Part shown: piece after piece, positions 50,432-59,900 of the stretch
How the letters are laid out: the number at the start of each line of letters is the position of its first letter
How positions within the stretch are numbered: position 1 is the stretch's first letter
Assembly (NCBI GenBank): GCA_016932075.1
Contig: JAFGDP010000149.1
Span: 30,613 to 94,612, forward strand
Reading direction: 5' to 3'
Source: Chitinispirillaceae bacterium
GTDB taxonomy: Bacteria > Fibrobacterota > Chitinivibrionia > Chitinivibrionales > Chitinispirillaceae
DNA length: 64,000 nucleotides
Translations under genes and position numbers: made by a program
Notes under the pieces: model-generated
Seen by the model: the letters and a program-made list of their open reading frames with translations, nothing else
Database searches by the model: none
What the model was told of the DNA's origin: nothing

Positions 50432-51400
50432 ATGACAACAGCACATCCCCTGTGCCCGGAAAATGCAGCAAAGGAACCGTTTTCTATTATGGGCAGCGAC
50501 CTGGCATTTTCTTTTCCCGGTTACCATGAATTGATCAAGAAGCCGCTCGAATCCACCGATCCCAAATCATTGACGCTTATAAACGGTCTTCTGCGGCATT
50601 CACCCGATGCGAACACGTCAGCAGCATACAGTTATCTCATCAAAATGCTCAGCGGCATCTCCATTGCTCCGCGTGAAGCGCAGCAGCACTGGAAAAAAAT
50701 ATGCGAGCACAAGCGTCATCTGGAGTTGAAGCTTTGCCGGGTCGTCCATATCAGGACCGCAATCGTGGACTACTACGATCTGGCCGGCATAACCGTTGAC
50801 CCGGAGCCGCGTATGGAATCGGGCGGGTCACCGGGACCGTCCGCCGCCAGGGCGCCTGTTCCGCCCTATCCGGCACACCAGTCACCCGTTCACGGACCAG
50901 GCCATGCATGGCCTGCTGCGGCGGCCGCTTCATCGGTTCCCATTCCGCCGCCCGGATATCACCAGGAACGTTTGAAGGAAGAACTGCTTCGTGCCCGGCG
51001 CTACAAGCATTCCCTTTCCGCGCTCATGCTCGACGCGGACCTGTCGGTCATTGAAGACGCGGAAAAACCGGAACAACTCCGTGAAAAAGTGCTCGCCGGT
51101 ATCGACCAGATGATCAATAAAGCCATACGGAACGTGGACATCAAGGCACGCCATGCAAACAGTCACTTTTTTCTGATTCTTCCTAATACCAACAAACGGG
51201 AGGCGCAGGAGCTGGCGACCCGGCTCCATAAAAACATATTCACGCGCCTGCATCGCATACCCGGCATGCCGGCGGACGTTCCGGTGGCAATTGCGGTCGG
51301 CCAGTGCTGCCTGAAAAACGATACGTCGGGCGATTTCATCAAGCGGCTGGAAAACCTTTTAAAATCGAGCAAAAACGCCAGCGTGCTCCTGCTTGAGTAA
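50432..51400 (+). CDS. degenerate GGDEF-domain protein
   Basis: A 322-aa cytoplasmic protein. The ATG at 50432 (GAGGAGA upstream) was chosen over the open frame to 50249. A helical N-terminal half and a Pro-rich linker (~130-185, PYPAHQSPVHGPGHAWPAAA) lead to a GGDEF-like domain at ~190-320: LKEELLRARRYKHSLSALML, KAIRNVDIKARHANSHFFLI, NTNKREAQELATRLH. The GGDEF signature is replaced by HANSHF, so it cannot be an active diguanylate cyclase; it may bind nucleotide or a partner. A STAS gene follows in the same direction. Confidence 0.75.
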   Translation: MTTAHPLCPENAAKEPFSIMGSDLAFSFPGYHELIKKPLESTDPKSLTLINGLLRHSPDANTSAAYSYLIKMLSGISIAPREAQQHWKKICEHKRHLELKLCRVVHIRTAIVDYYDLAGITVDPEPRMESGGSPGPSAARAPVPPYPAHQSPVHGPGHAWPAAAAASSVPIPPPGYHQERLKEELLRARRYKHSLSALMLDADLSVIEDAEKPEQLREKVLAGIDQMINKAIRNVDIKARHANSHFFLILPNTNKREAQELATRLHKNIFTRLHRIPGMPADVPVAIAVGQCCLKNDTSGDFIKRLENLLKSSKNASVLLLE

Positions 51401-51539
51401 CACTGCTGCAACCGGGCCGGGTACTCGGCATTTATTAATAAAAAACAGGTGACTTATGGCAAGTATTTTTCTTATATTATATTGTAATCGTAAGTTTTTG
51501 AAATAACGCTTCCATACTACCACTCATTGAGGATTTTCT

Positions 51540-51884
51540 ATGGACCTTGGCGGTAGGGAAAAAGGAAAGTTTTTTATCATCGATATTGCCGGAAAAATTG
51601 ACCGGTTAAAAGATTCCATCATATTGAAATCCTATATCAATACGATGATCGAAAAAAACCATGTCAATATCGCGATCAACCTCTCGGAAGTCACCTACCT
51701 TGACAGCGGCGCTTTGAATGTCCTGATCTACAGCCATAATACCCTTGCCAAGAAGGGCGGGCGCCTAGTCCTGATAGAACCGAACGAATACGTACGGGAC
51801 GTCCTCGAAGTCGTCGGACTCAATAAGCTTGTTACCATTTACGCCAGCCAGGAGGAGTTTAAAAATGCCGCCAAAAGCAATTAG
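51540..51884 (+). CDS. STAS-domain protein (anti-sigma-factor-antagonist-like)
   Basis: A 114-aa protein of SpoIIAA/RsbV type: NIAINLSEVTYLDSGALNVL contains the phosphorylatable serine, followed by LAKKGGRLVLIEPNEYVRDV, LEVVGLNKLVTIYAS. Such proteins bind anti-sigma kinases or stressosome partners. No RsbW-like kinase is adjacent. TGAGGA precedes the ATG. Its 3' end overlaps the next lipoprotein gene by 20 bases. Confidence 0.9.
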   Translation: MDLGGREKGKFFIIDIAGKIDRLKDSIILKSYINTMIEKNHVNIAINLSEVTYLDSGALNVLIYSHNTLAKKGGRLVLIEPNEYVRDVLEVVGLNKLVTIYASQEEFKNAAKSN

Positions 51885-52203
51885 CCTCGCCTGCATCGCC
51901 CTTGCTGCGACGTTTCTGTTCTGCTCCGGGGGTGAAATGAAGAGAAGGCCGCCGGATGTCATCGACAAATACCTTCAGGACCATCCTGACCTGCCCATCA
52001 CTGACAAGACCTGCATTGAGGACGGCCGGTTCGAGATAGGCATCACCCAGGAGACCCTCCTGTTCCTTTTAGGCGAACCGAAGAGAAAAGAGATTGTCAA
52101 GCAGCCCTGGGCGGTCCAGGAAAAGTGGATCTACAAGAAAAAAGGACGGAAGATATTCATCATCGAGGACAAACACGTGGTAGGAATCCTTGAAAAAGAA
52201 TAG
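51865..52203 (+). CDS. small lipoprotein with BamE/SmpA-like fold
   Basis: A 112-aa lipoprotein: signal PPKAISLACIALAATFLFCS with the lipobox LFCS, then a mature part with the SmpA/BamE outline 'IG.T…LLG.P….W.Y…' (FEIGITQETLLFLLGEPKRK, WAVQEKWIYKKKGRKIFIIE). AGGAGG precedes the ATG inside the STAS gene. BamE is an accessory of outer-membrane protein assembly, but this family also contains unrelated lipoproteins, so the role is open. Confidence 0.75.
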   Translation: MPPKAISLACIALAATFLFCSGGEMKRRPPDVIDKYLQDHPDLPITDKTCIEDGRFEIGITQETLLFLLGEPKRKEIVKQPWAVQEKWIYKKKGRKIFIIEDKHVVGILEKE

Positions 52204-52232
52204 CAATCATGGTATTGTTGTTACCGAAGCAT

Positions 52233-52258
52233 GGGCGAGAACGGTTCTCGCCCTTTTT
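52233..52258 (+). terminator. rho-independent terminator after the BamE-like lipoprotein gene
   Basis: GGGCGAGAA (52233-52241), CGG loop, TTCTCGCCC (52245-52253), TTTTT. The next gene starts at 52271. Confidence 0.88.
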
Positions 52259-52270
52259 CTTGAGTGACGC

Positions 52271-52861
52271 ATGCATACTCTGGATATCTTTTTTCTCATC
52301 GGCGCCGCATTTTTCGTTTTTGTTGGAATACGGCGCGGGCTGGTGGGTGAAGTCTTCCGCCTGGCCGCGATCATAGCGGGTTTTCTTGCCGCTTTCCTCT
52401 ACTATCCCGACCTTGCCGCCGTCCTTACCATCTCGTCCCCGTATCTCTCCACGGCGGTTTCGTTTTCGATCATCTATGCCGCGGTCTTCATGCTTGTTCT
52501 CGGCGCCGGATGGATCGTTCGAAAAATCGTCCATCTGACCCCGCTCGGATGGATCGACTACCTGTCCGGCGGCATCATTGGATTCATGAAAACAGCGATC
52601 ATTTTCTGGATCGTCTGCCTCTCATTCGCCACCTTTCCCGTAACGGTCAAAAAATATCATCTTAAACGCTCGCTGGTCTATAAGGCCTATACCACCCTTC
52701 CGGCAACGGTGAAAATAGACCGTATGGTTGCCATGCGGAACTCACTGCGGAAAACGTCGGACCATACCATACCGAAAACCATAATGAACTCCCGCAAGAA
52801 CATTGAACAGTTGAAGCACAAGGTGGACTCGGCAAAAAAAGCGGAAGACAAAAGACGGTAG
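52271..52861 (+). CDS. cvpA: CvpA-family inner-membrane protein
   Basis: A 196-aa protein with about four transmembrane helices (DIFFLIGAAFFVFVGIRRG, VFRLAAIIAGFLAAFLYYPD, TAVSFSIIYAAVFMLVLGAG, LSGGIIGFMKTAIIFWIVCL), matching CvpA, followed by a charged helical tail. The 'GFRRGLVGEV'-type start is a family hallmark. CvpA is linked to colicin V secretion and envelope stress in E. coli, but its mechanism is unknown. Six bases separate it from the prepilin peptidase. Confidence 0.86.
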   Translation: MHTLDIFFLIGAAFFVFVGIRRGLVGEVFRLAAIIAGFLAAFLYYPDLAAVLTISSPYLSTAVSFSIIYAAVFMLVLGAGWIVRKIVHLTPLGWIDYLSGGIIGFMKTAIIFWIVCLSFATFPVTVKKYHLKRSLVYKAYTTLPATVKIDRMVAMRNSLRKTSDHTIPKTIMNSRKNIEQLKHKVDSAKKAEDKRR

Positions 52862-52866
52862 GCGTC

Positions 52867-53685
52867 ATGGACCTCCTGATCGCCATTTTTGTCGCTCTGT
52901 TCGGCCTTGTTTTCGGTTCCTTCTTCAACGTGCTCATCTGGAGGCTTCCGCGTGATGAATCCCTTATCCACCCGGGGTCCCACTGTCCAAAATGCAACCG
53001 CCCGGTCCGCGCCGTGGAAAATATTCCCGTTGCCAGCTATCTTTTTCTCGGCGGAAGATGTGCCGGATGCAGGGAGCGGATATCTCCGCTCTATCCCCTT
53101 ATCGAGCTGGCAACTGCGGGTCTGGCGCTTGTCCTGTACTACGCCCTGTGGCAAAACGCTCCGTCATACCACTGGACGCACGTTGTTCCCGCGGTATTTC
53201 AATCCGCCCTGCTTCTGACGCTCCTTCCGGTCACCATTATCGACATCCGTCACTACATCATCCCGGACCAGATCACGCTTCCCTTCCTGGCACTCGGCCT
53301 GGCTGTTTCGGTTCTCCCCGGCGATACCACGCCCCTGCAATCCGCGGCCGGAATTCTCACTGGAGGCGGGACCCTGTTCCTCATCGGCTGGCTTGGGAAA
53401 ATTGTCTTCAGGAAAGGCGAGGCAATGGGCGGAGGCGACATCAAACTCCTTGCCGCGGCAGGCGCGCTCTGGGGCCCCAAAATCGCGCTGCTCACCATCA
53501 TGTTCGGCTCGCTATTCGGGACCTTCGGCGCGATCGCGTTCATCGCCAGCGGCCGGCTCAGGCAGGACCACCATATTCCATTCGGACCTTTTCTTGCCAT
53601 AGGCATCTGGACCGCCGTGCTTGCGGGCAATGAAATTGTCGATGCATATCTGACGTTCACCGGCTCCCTGCTGCACCACCCGTAA
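52867..53685 (+). CDS. pilD: type IV prepilin peptidase (PilD/GspO)
   Basis: A 272-aa polytopic aspartyl protease. The N-terminal cytoplasmic loop has the two CxxC pairs (SHCPKCNRP and RCAGCRER) of bifunctional PilD-type enzymes. Catalytic aspartates sit in TIIDIRHYIIPDQITLPF and MGGGDIKLLAAAGALWGP (GxGD motif). It cleaves and methylates prepilin-like leaders of type IV pili or type II secretion pseudopilins. No pilus genes lie next to it here. Confidence 0.95.
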   Translation: MDLLIAIFVALFGLVFGSFFNVLIWRLPRDESLIHPGSHCPKCNRPVRAVENIPVASYLFLGGRCAGCRERISPLYPLIELATAGLALVLYYALWQNAPSYHWTHVVPAVFQSALLLTLLPVTIIDIRHYIIPDQITLPFLALGLAVSVLPGDTTPLQSAAGILTGGGTLFLIGWLGKIVFRKGEAMGGGDIKLLAAAGALWGPKIALLTIMFGSLFGTFGAIAFIASGRLRQDHHIPFGPFLAIGIWTAVLAGNEIVDAYLTFTGSLLHHP

Positions 53686-53921
53686 ATTCGCCCCGGGCCG
53701 CCATGAAAGCGTTTCTCTGCGATAACGGCCGTCTGCCCGACACGCTCCGGTTCCTGACCATGTGCGCCGCCGATCGGTCGGACAAGATCAGCGGGCGACG
53801 TGGACTGAAGACGCACTGCAGGGATTTCATGCCGCGCAACAACCCAACCGTCTCAAAGTGGTAATTGAAATGATGCAGGCCTGACCGTGCCTGACGACAG
53901 GCCGGGAAGAAAATTTCTCTG

Positions 53922-56900
53922 CTACCGCAGCACGGTAATGCGCTGCTCGAATGATCCCACGGACTTGTGTTTCAGGTCGTACGCGGTCATTTTGATCACA
54001 TACAATCCCGCGGCAAGCCGTGTGCCCCGCGTTGTCGTTCCGTTCCACAGGCACTCGCGGTTGCCGCCGATGACCGACTTCTCCGGAATGGTCTTCTGCC
54101 AGACAATTCTTCCCCGGATATCCACGGCCATGAAATCGACCCTGCTCACGCTGCCGAACGGCAGCGAATAGCGCAGGTGAACAAAGCCTCGAAGCGGATT
54201 AGGATACGGAGCCCCGAAACCAAGGACCCCCGCGTTCCACTTCCGTGCGGCTGAGGAGATGAAGGCGGCCGTGCCGGCAAAAAGCCAGCGGTACTCCTGG
54301 CCCTGTCCGGCCACCGGCACAAGGAATTCCGTCGCGTCGCCGCTCTCGATTGTACCGGTCACGGGATCGTAAATCGCCGTGCCACGGTCGGACGGAAATC
54401 CCGCACCGCGATCCAGGAAGCACCTTATGGTCCGCGGCGCCTCTGTCCTGTTTGTAAATACCAGCAGATACGCGCAGCCGCCATCGCTCATTCCATGCTG
54501 GACCTTGTGTCCGTATATACGGCCGGATTTTTCATCATACACCCCTGCCCCGAGGTCACTGAAGGACGGCGGCTGCGGGAAATAGCGGACACCGGGCGCT
54601 TTGTCCTGCATGCAGCCGCAATAAACGGGATTGAGCCGGGAACCGTCTTCCTCGTGCGGCACCAGTTTAATCATCCATCCCCTTTCGTGCGCCTGCTTTG
54701 GCGTTCCGGTTATCGTCGACATGGCGACCGGCACCGGCGGCACCCGGAGGGTGATCGCCTCGCTGTGCGGGTTGTACACGGTATATCCGGCAAGATCACG
54801 GCTGCTGAGTTCTGCCGCCGGGTTGTCCAGGCCATCGGCCGCCATCTCTTTAAGGTAGAACGGCGTGCATTTGTACGTGGACCCGGAGGTGTCCCACCGG
54901 TAAAACTGGAGCGAATCCGCATAGTCGACGTTCCGGCGGGTCGCCGCAATAATATCGCCTACCCGCATGTTGAAACGGTACGGAAGCGCGAAATCGGTCC
55001 ACCCGCCGCCATTGAGCGCTATGGTCACGGTATCATGAAGCGGCATGGTCAATCCGCGGCCCCAGTCAAACGTCGCACCTTCGCGCAATTTCACCCAGAA
55101 CAGCCTTCCCGCGTAAAATGCGAAGATACTGTCCCGTCCTGATCCGTATTCCACCCACTTTTTATCTTCATCGCGATTGCCTGAATAGGGATACCACCGG
55201 AACAGCCGTACCTTGACCTTGTCGTACTTTGGATTGCTTGACGCCGTATCCACCATGCGCCAGAGGCGCCCGACGCCGGGTGAATCCAGCTCCGCGGTAA
55301 CCCGCAGCGGCGTCCAATGCATCTCCCGGGTTATCGGGAGCACGTCGCTCCGCTCGCGGATCACGCGGCGGGACAGTATCGTCGTGTCTGAAAAGCGGTC
55401 GTCGCTCGCGATGAACAGTGCCCGGACGCCGTTTTCCTCGCTGACAAGCGTTCCCGAAATCACCACGCGGGCCGTGTCCCTGCCCGCCGACATCGTCTGC
55501 TGCTGGCTGGTATCGCTGGACGCGATCGATTTGTCGCCTTCAATACACCTGAACGACCAGAGGCAGTTGCCGATGTTATCGGAAACGGCGATGGTATCAC
55601 TGACCTCTTCTCCCCGCTCCAGCACCTCTTTCTTTTGATTGCAGACCGTGACGGCCGGTTGAAGCGTATCGACCATGGCGGCAAACGGTTCATCGAGCTC
55701 GTTGGTCCTTATATGGACGATTGAGGCGGCAGTATCAAACGCGGTGCTGCGGTCGACCATCCAGTAGGTGCCGTTCCACCGGTACATCCGCACATCACTG
55801 AGTGCAAATGCCGACGGCAGGTTGTAGCATTTGAGCCCTATCTCGATCGGCACCGAGGACTCTTTCTCAGTGAAAAGAAAGCTCTGGCCGACCACCACAA
55901 AACCATGCAGCGCTGCGGAATCCGCGTCGAACCGGTGGATCTTTCCCACGTAATTCCTTGCCTCATTCTGTGAAAGCACCTTGTTGGTCGCGAAGCGGAT
56001 GCGGCCGTTCACCCAACGGGTCGTGTCGTCTTCGAGGTACCTGACACTGTATCGTACCGCCTGCCAGACAAACGGCGGTATATGAAGCGTATCCGTGGAT
56101 TTGTCGGTGGGCCGGGCCCACTTTTCCCCGGTTTTCTTGAGCCACAGGTAAAAGGTAAAGGTGGTATCAAAGAGAAGCGCCTCACCCATATCGATTTCAG
56201 CGCTGTCGCCCGCCGCAACAACCTCAACCACCTGGTCAATGGCGGTATCCTGCGGCGGGGCCTGATCCACCGCATACGAAATCCCCACCTGCAGATTTGA
56301 ACCGACGACCGTATCGACCTCCCAGTTAATCCTGACCCGGTTCGTCGTGGTATCAAACGCCAGACCCGTAATCGTGACCGAATTGATAATAGTGGAGCTG
56401 TCCGCCTCGCCGGTCGAATCCGTGGCGCTGGAGATCTGCGTGACCCTCGACCACATGCCGTCGAAATAAATCTGCGCGGCGAAATAGTACCGGGTTGTTT
56501 CATTGAGGCGGTATACCGTGTCCGCGGTGTCGCTTACCGCCGGCGCCGGGAACACGCTGTCCTTGGGTGACACGGCGGAAAAATCGTATTCGAGCGGCAA
56601 TGCGTTCCCTGTGCGGTAATAGATCCGCACCTGCTGCACGCTGTCCGGGTCGAGCGTGTTCCAGCTCAGGCGGATGCTGTTAGCATTGAGCGCCAGCGCA
56701 TGGAGCACCACGGGATTGGCCGGACGAACCCTGCCGATGGTGAAGCGGGCGGTTTTGAGAAGGCTCCGCTGCTTGTTTTTGCCCAGGAGCATGACCGCGC
56801 AATAGAGCGTTTTCCGGTCGGTGTTGAACTGGTCGCTCTTCACGACATGGGTGAACCGGCCGTTCGACGATCCGCCCAGCACCGCCCCGGCCGGCCACCA

Positions 56901-59900
56901 CGTTACGTTTGTTCGGGTAGTAAAGTTGGGGGTCGAGTCGCTGCCAAGACCGAACCAGAGCGCCATGGAGTCGGCTTTGGCGGTATCAATGGTTTGCGTG
57001 CTGTCAATGGTGAAAAACACGGTGTCACGCGGGGCATACCTGCCTGCAAGCACGAGATTGTTCACCGGCTTCACGGTATCGCGCATGAGCACAAGGAACC
57101 CGTTGAGCGCGGCAAACGGGCTCGTGCGGCCGTCGTTCCATACGATCTGCGTCATGAAGCCATAGGTCGAATCCGGCGGCGCCAGCGCCGTAACGGTCGC
57201 GGTATCGCGGTATTCACTGCCCCGCGCCTTGAGCGCCGCCAGGTCATAGGTTTTCAGGATAGCGGCGGTCGCCGTATCCGCGGGCAGGGCGTTGACCCTG
57301 TTCCATAACCTGATGGCGGACACAAACGGCGGCGGAAATTCGCTGCGAAGGCCGCCGTAGTTTCTGAGCACCAGTTCAGCGGCGTCCGGCCGCAGGTATC
57401 TGCCGGCAATAACGATCGGATTGCCGGTGGGCGGGTAGGCGGTGACGGTCCTCGTCATGCTGTCAATGCCGCCCGGTCCTGAAACGGTCAGCCTGACCGT
57501 GTATACCGCCGCGCTGTCATAGATATGGACCTTGTTTTCCGGCGTGGTGGCGGAATCAACGGTCCCGTCGCCAAATGACCACACCCACGAAGAAATGGTA
57601 CCGCTTGAGGAATCGGTAAAACGGACCTCGAACGGGACCGGGCCGATGGAATCGGACATCCTGAAATACGCCCGCGCCTTTTGATACACGGTCAGTATTG
57701 CAACCGAACTGGTACAGGTACCGCAGGAGCCGTTCACCACGCAGCGGAACTGCGATGAATTATCAGAGGTGACGGTCGTTATGCTGTAAAAGGTGTCTAT
57801 GGCCCCGCTGATCGTGTCCCATACATAACTGCCGCCCAGTCTTCTTATCCACTGGTAAGAGAGGTTCGTGCCGGTCGCCTGAATGCTGAAACTGGCAACC
57901 TGACCCTCGATGACGCTCCGGTCGGACGGATTCTGTACGACCACCGGTTGCGCGCACACGGTCAGGGTCGCGGTGTTACTGTATACCACACTGTCGCACC
58001 TGCTCGAGACTCTGCAGCGGAATTTAGACTCGTTATCGCTTGGTTGCGCGATCAGGCTGAAATCGCTGCCGGTCGCGCCGTCGATCGCCGCAAAGCTTGC
58101 CCCGCCGTCAATGCTCTTTTCCCACTGGTACGATACCGGAAGAGCGCCGGCCCGTACGCTGAAGGTGACCTGCTGGTCAGGCGCAATATTAATGGCATCG
58201 GCAGGGTGCTGCGTTATGACCGGGTCGTAGCACAGCGTGAGCCTCGCTCCCCTGCTCGTGACATTGCCGCACTGGCCGCCGACCACACAGCGGTACAGGG
58301 TCTGGGTATCGGCCGTATCGCTGACAAATAAAAGCCGGGAAGAGGTCGCGCCGCTTATGTCAAGCCAGCTCGTGCCGTTATCCCTTGAACGCTGCCACTG
58401 GAAGGTCGGGGCCGTGCCGGTCACGGTGATGCTGAACCGGGCCGTATCGCCACCCCTGATGGTCGTATCGCGCGGACCACCGGCCGTATCCACCGGCGTA
58501 CAGACCCGCAGAAGCGCGGGATTGCTTACGGCGCTTCCGCACGTCCCTCCGACCAGACAGCGGAACAGGGCGCCGCTGTCGGCTGACGCGACATTGAACG
58601 CGTACGTCGCGGCGATCGCCGGGGTCGGCGTTTTGATGCTGTCCCACGTGGAGGCCCCCCGGTTCTGGCGCTGCCAGTAATAGGTCAGACCCGTGCCGCT
58701 TGCCGCAACGGTGAATGTTGCCTGCTGACCGCTCGTGACATTGACCGTGTCGGGATGGTCCGTGATCTGCGGAGGAAAGCATACGCCGATCCGGGCAATG
58801 GTACTGTTCACCGACCCGCAGGTGCCGGATACCACGCAGCGGAACTGAACCTGGCTGCCGGTGTCGGATGCCGCAGTGGTGAAGGTGTATACTGAACTCG
58901 TGGCGCCGGTAATGTTCGACCATGTGGTCCCGCCGTCGCTGGTCCGCTGCCACTGATACGCCAGTCCCGTACCCACAGCGACAACTCTGAAGGTCGCCTC
59001 TGTTCCGACCTGCGCATTCGTATCGCGCGGCTGGGTGCGTATGACCGGCGGCGCGCATACCGAAAGCTGCGCGGCGCTGCTGGTCGCGCTTCCGCAGGGG
59101 CTCGAAATGACGCACCGGAAACTCGCGCCGCTGTCAGGCGCCCGGCTGGAATCCACCGCAGGGGTGAGCGTGGTGAAACTGTAGTTTGCTGCATTGGCGC
59201 CGGAGACATTCAGCCAGCTTGAGCTGCCGAAATCCCTTCGCTGCCACTGATACGACAGCTCTTTCCCTCCGGCAACTACGCTGAAGCTCGCATCCTGCCC
59301 TGCGGTCACGCTCTGGTTTGCCGGTTGCGTCCGGATAATCACCAGGTAGCACAGGGTAAGCGCCGCTGCCTGGGTCGTATCGCGGGACCCGCAGATGCCG
59401 GTAAGCACGCACCTGAACCGGCGGTTTGTATCCGATGAATCGGTCCTGAATTTATACGTGGCGGCAGTCGCGCCCACGCCAATCGTCACATTCCCCCACG
59501 CTCCGCCCCCGGTAGAGCGCTGCCACTGCCAGGTCAGGTCTTTCCCTGTGGCTGCCACGCTGAAAGTCGCCGTATCACCCACGGTTATTGTCGCCGGCTG
59601 CGGCTGGGTGGTTATCACAAGAGGAATGCAGACGGTCAGCACCGCGGCAGTGCTGGTATCGCTGGTAAAGCAGCTTGAAACAATGCAGCGGTAGCTGCTG
59701 TTCGTGTCGGTTTCAGCGGTCCTGAATTTATAAGTGGCCGCGGTCTGACCCGTACCCGTTGTGACATTGCTCCATGTCGAACTTCCGCCCGGCCTTCGCT
59801 GCCACTGGTACGAAATATTGTTGCCCAGTGCGGTCACGCTGAAGCTGGCCGAATCCCCAAGGTCCACCTGCGCGTTCTGCGGGTGCGCCGAAATCGTGGC

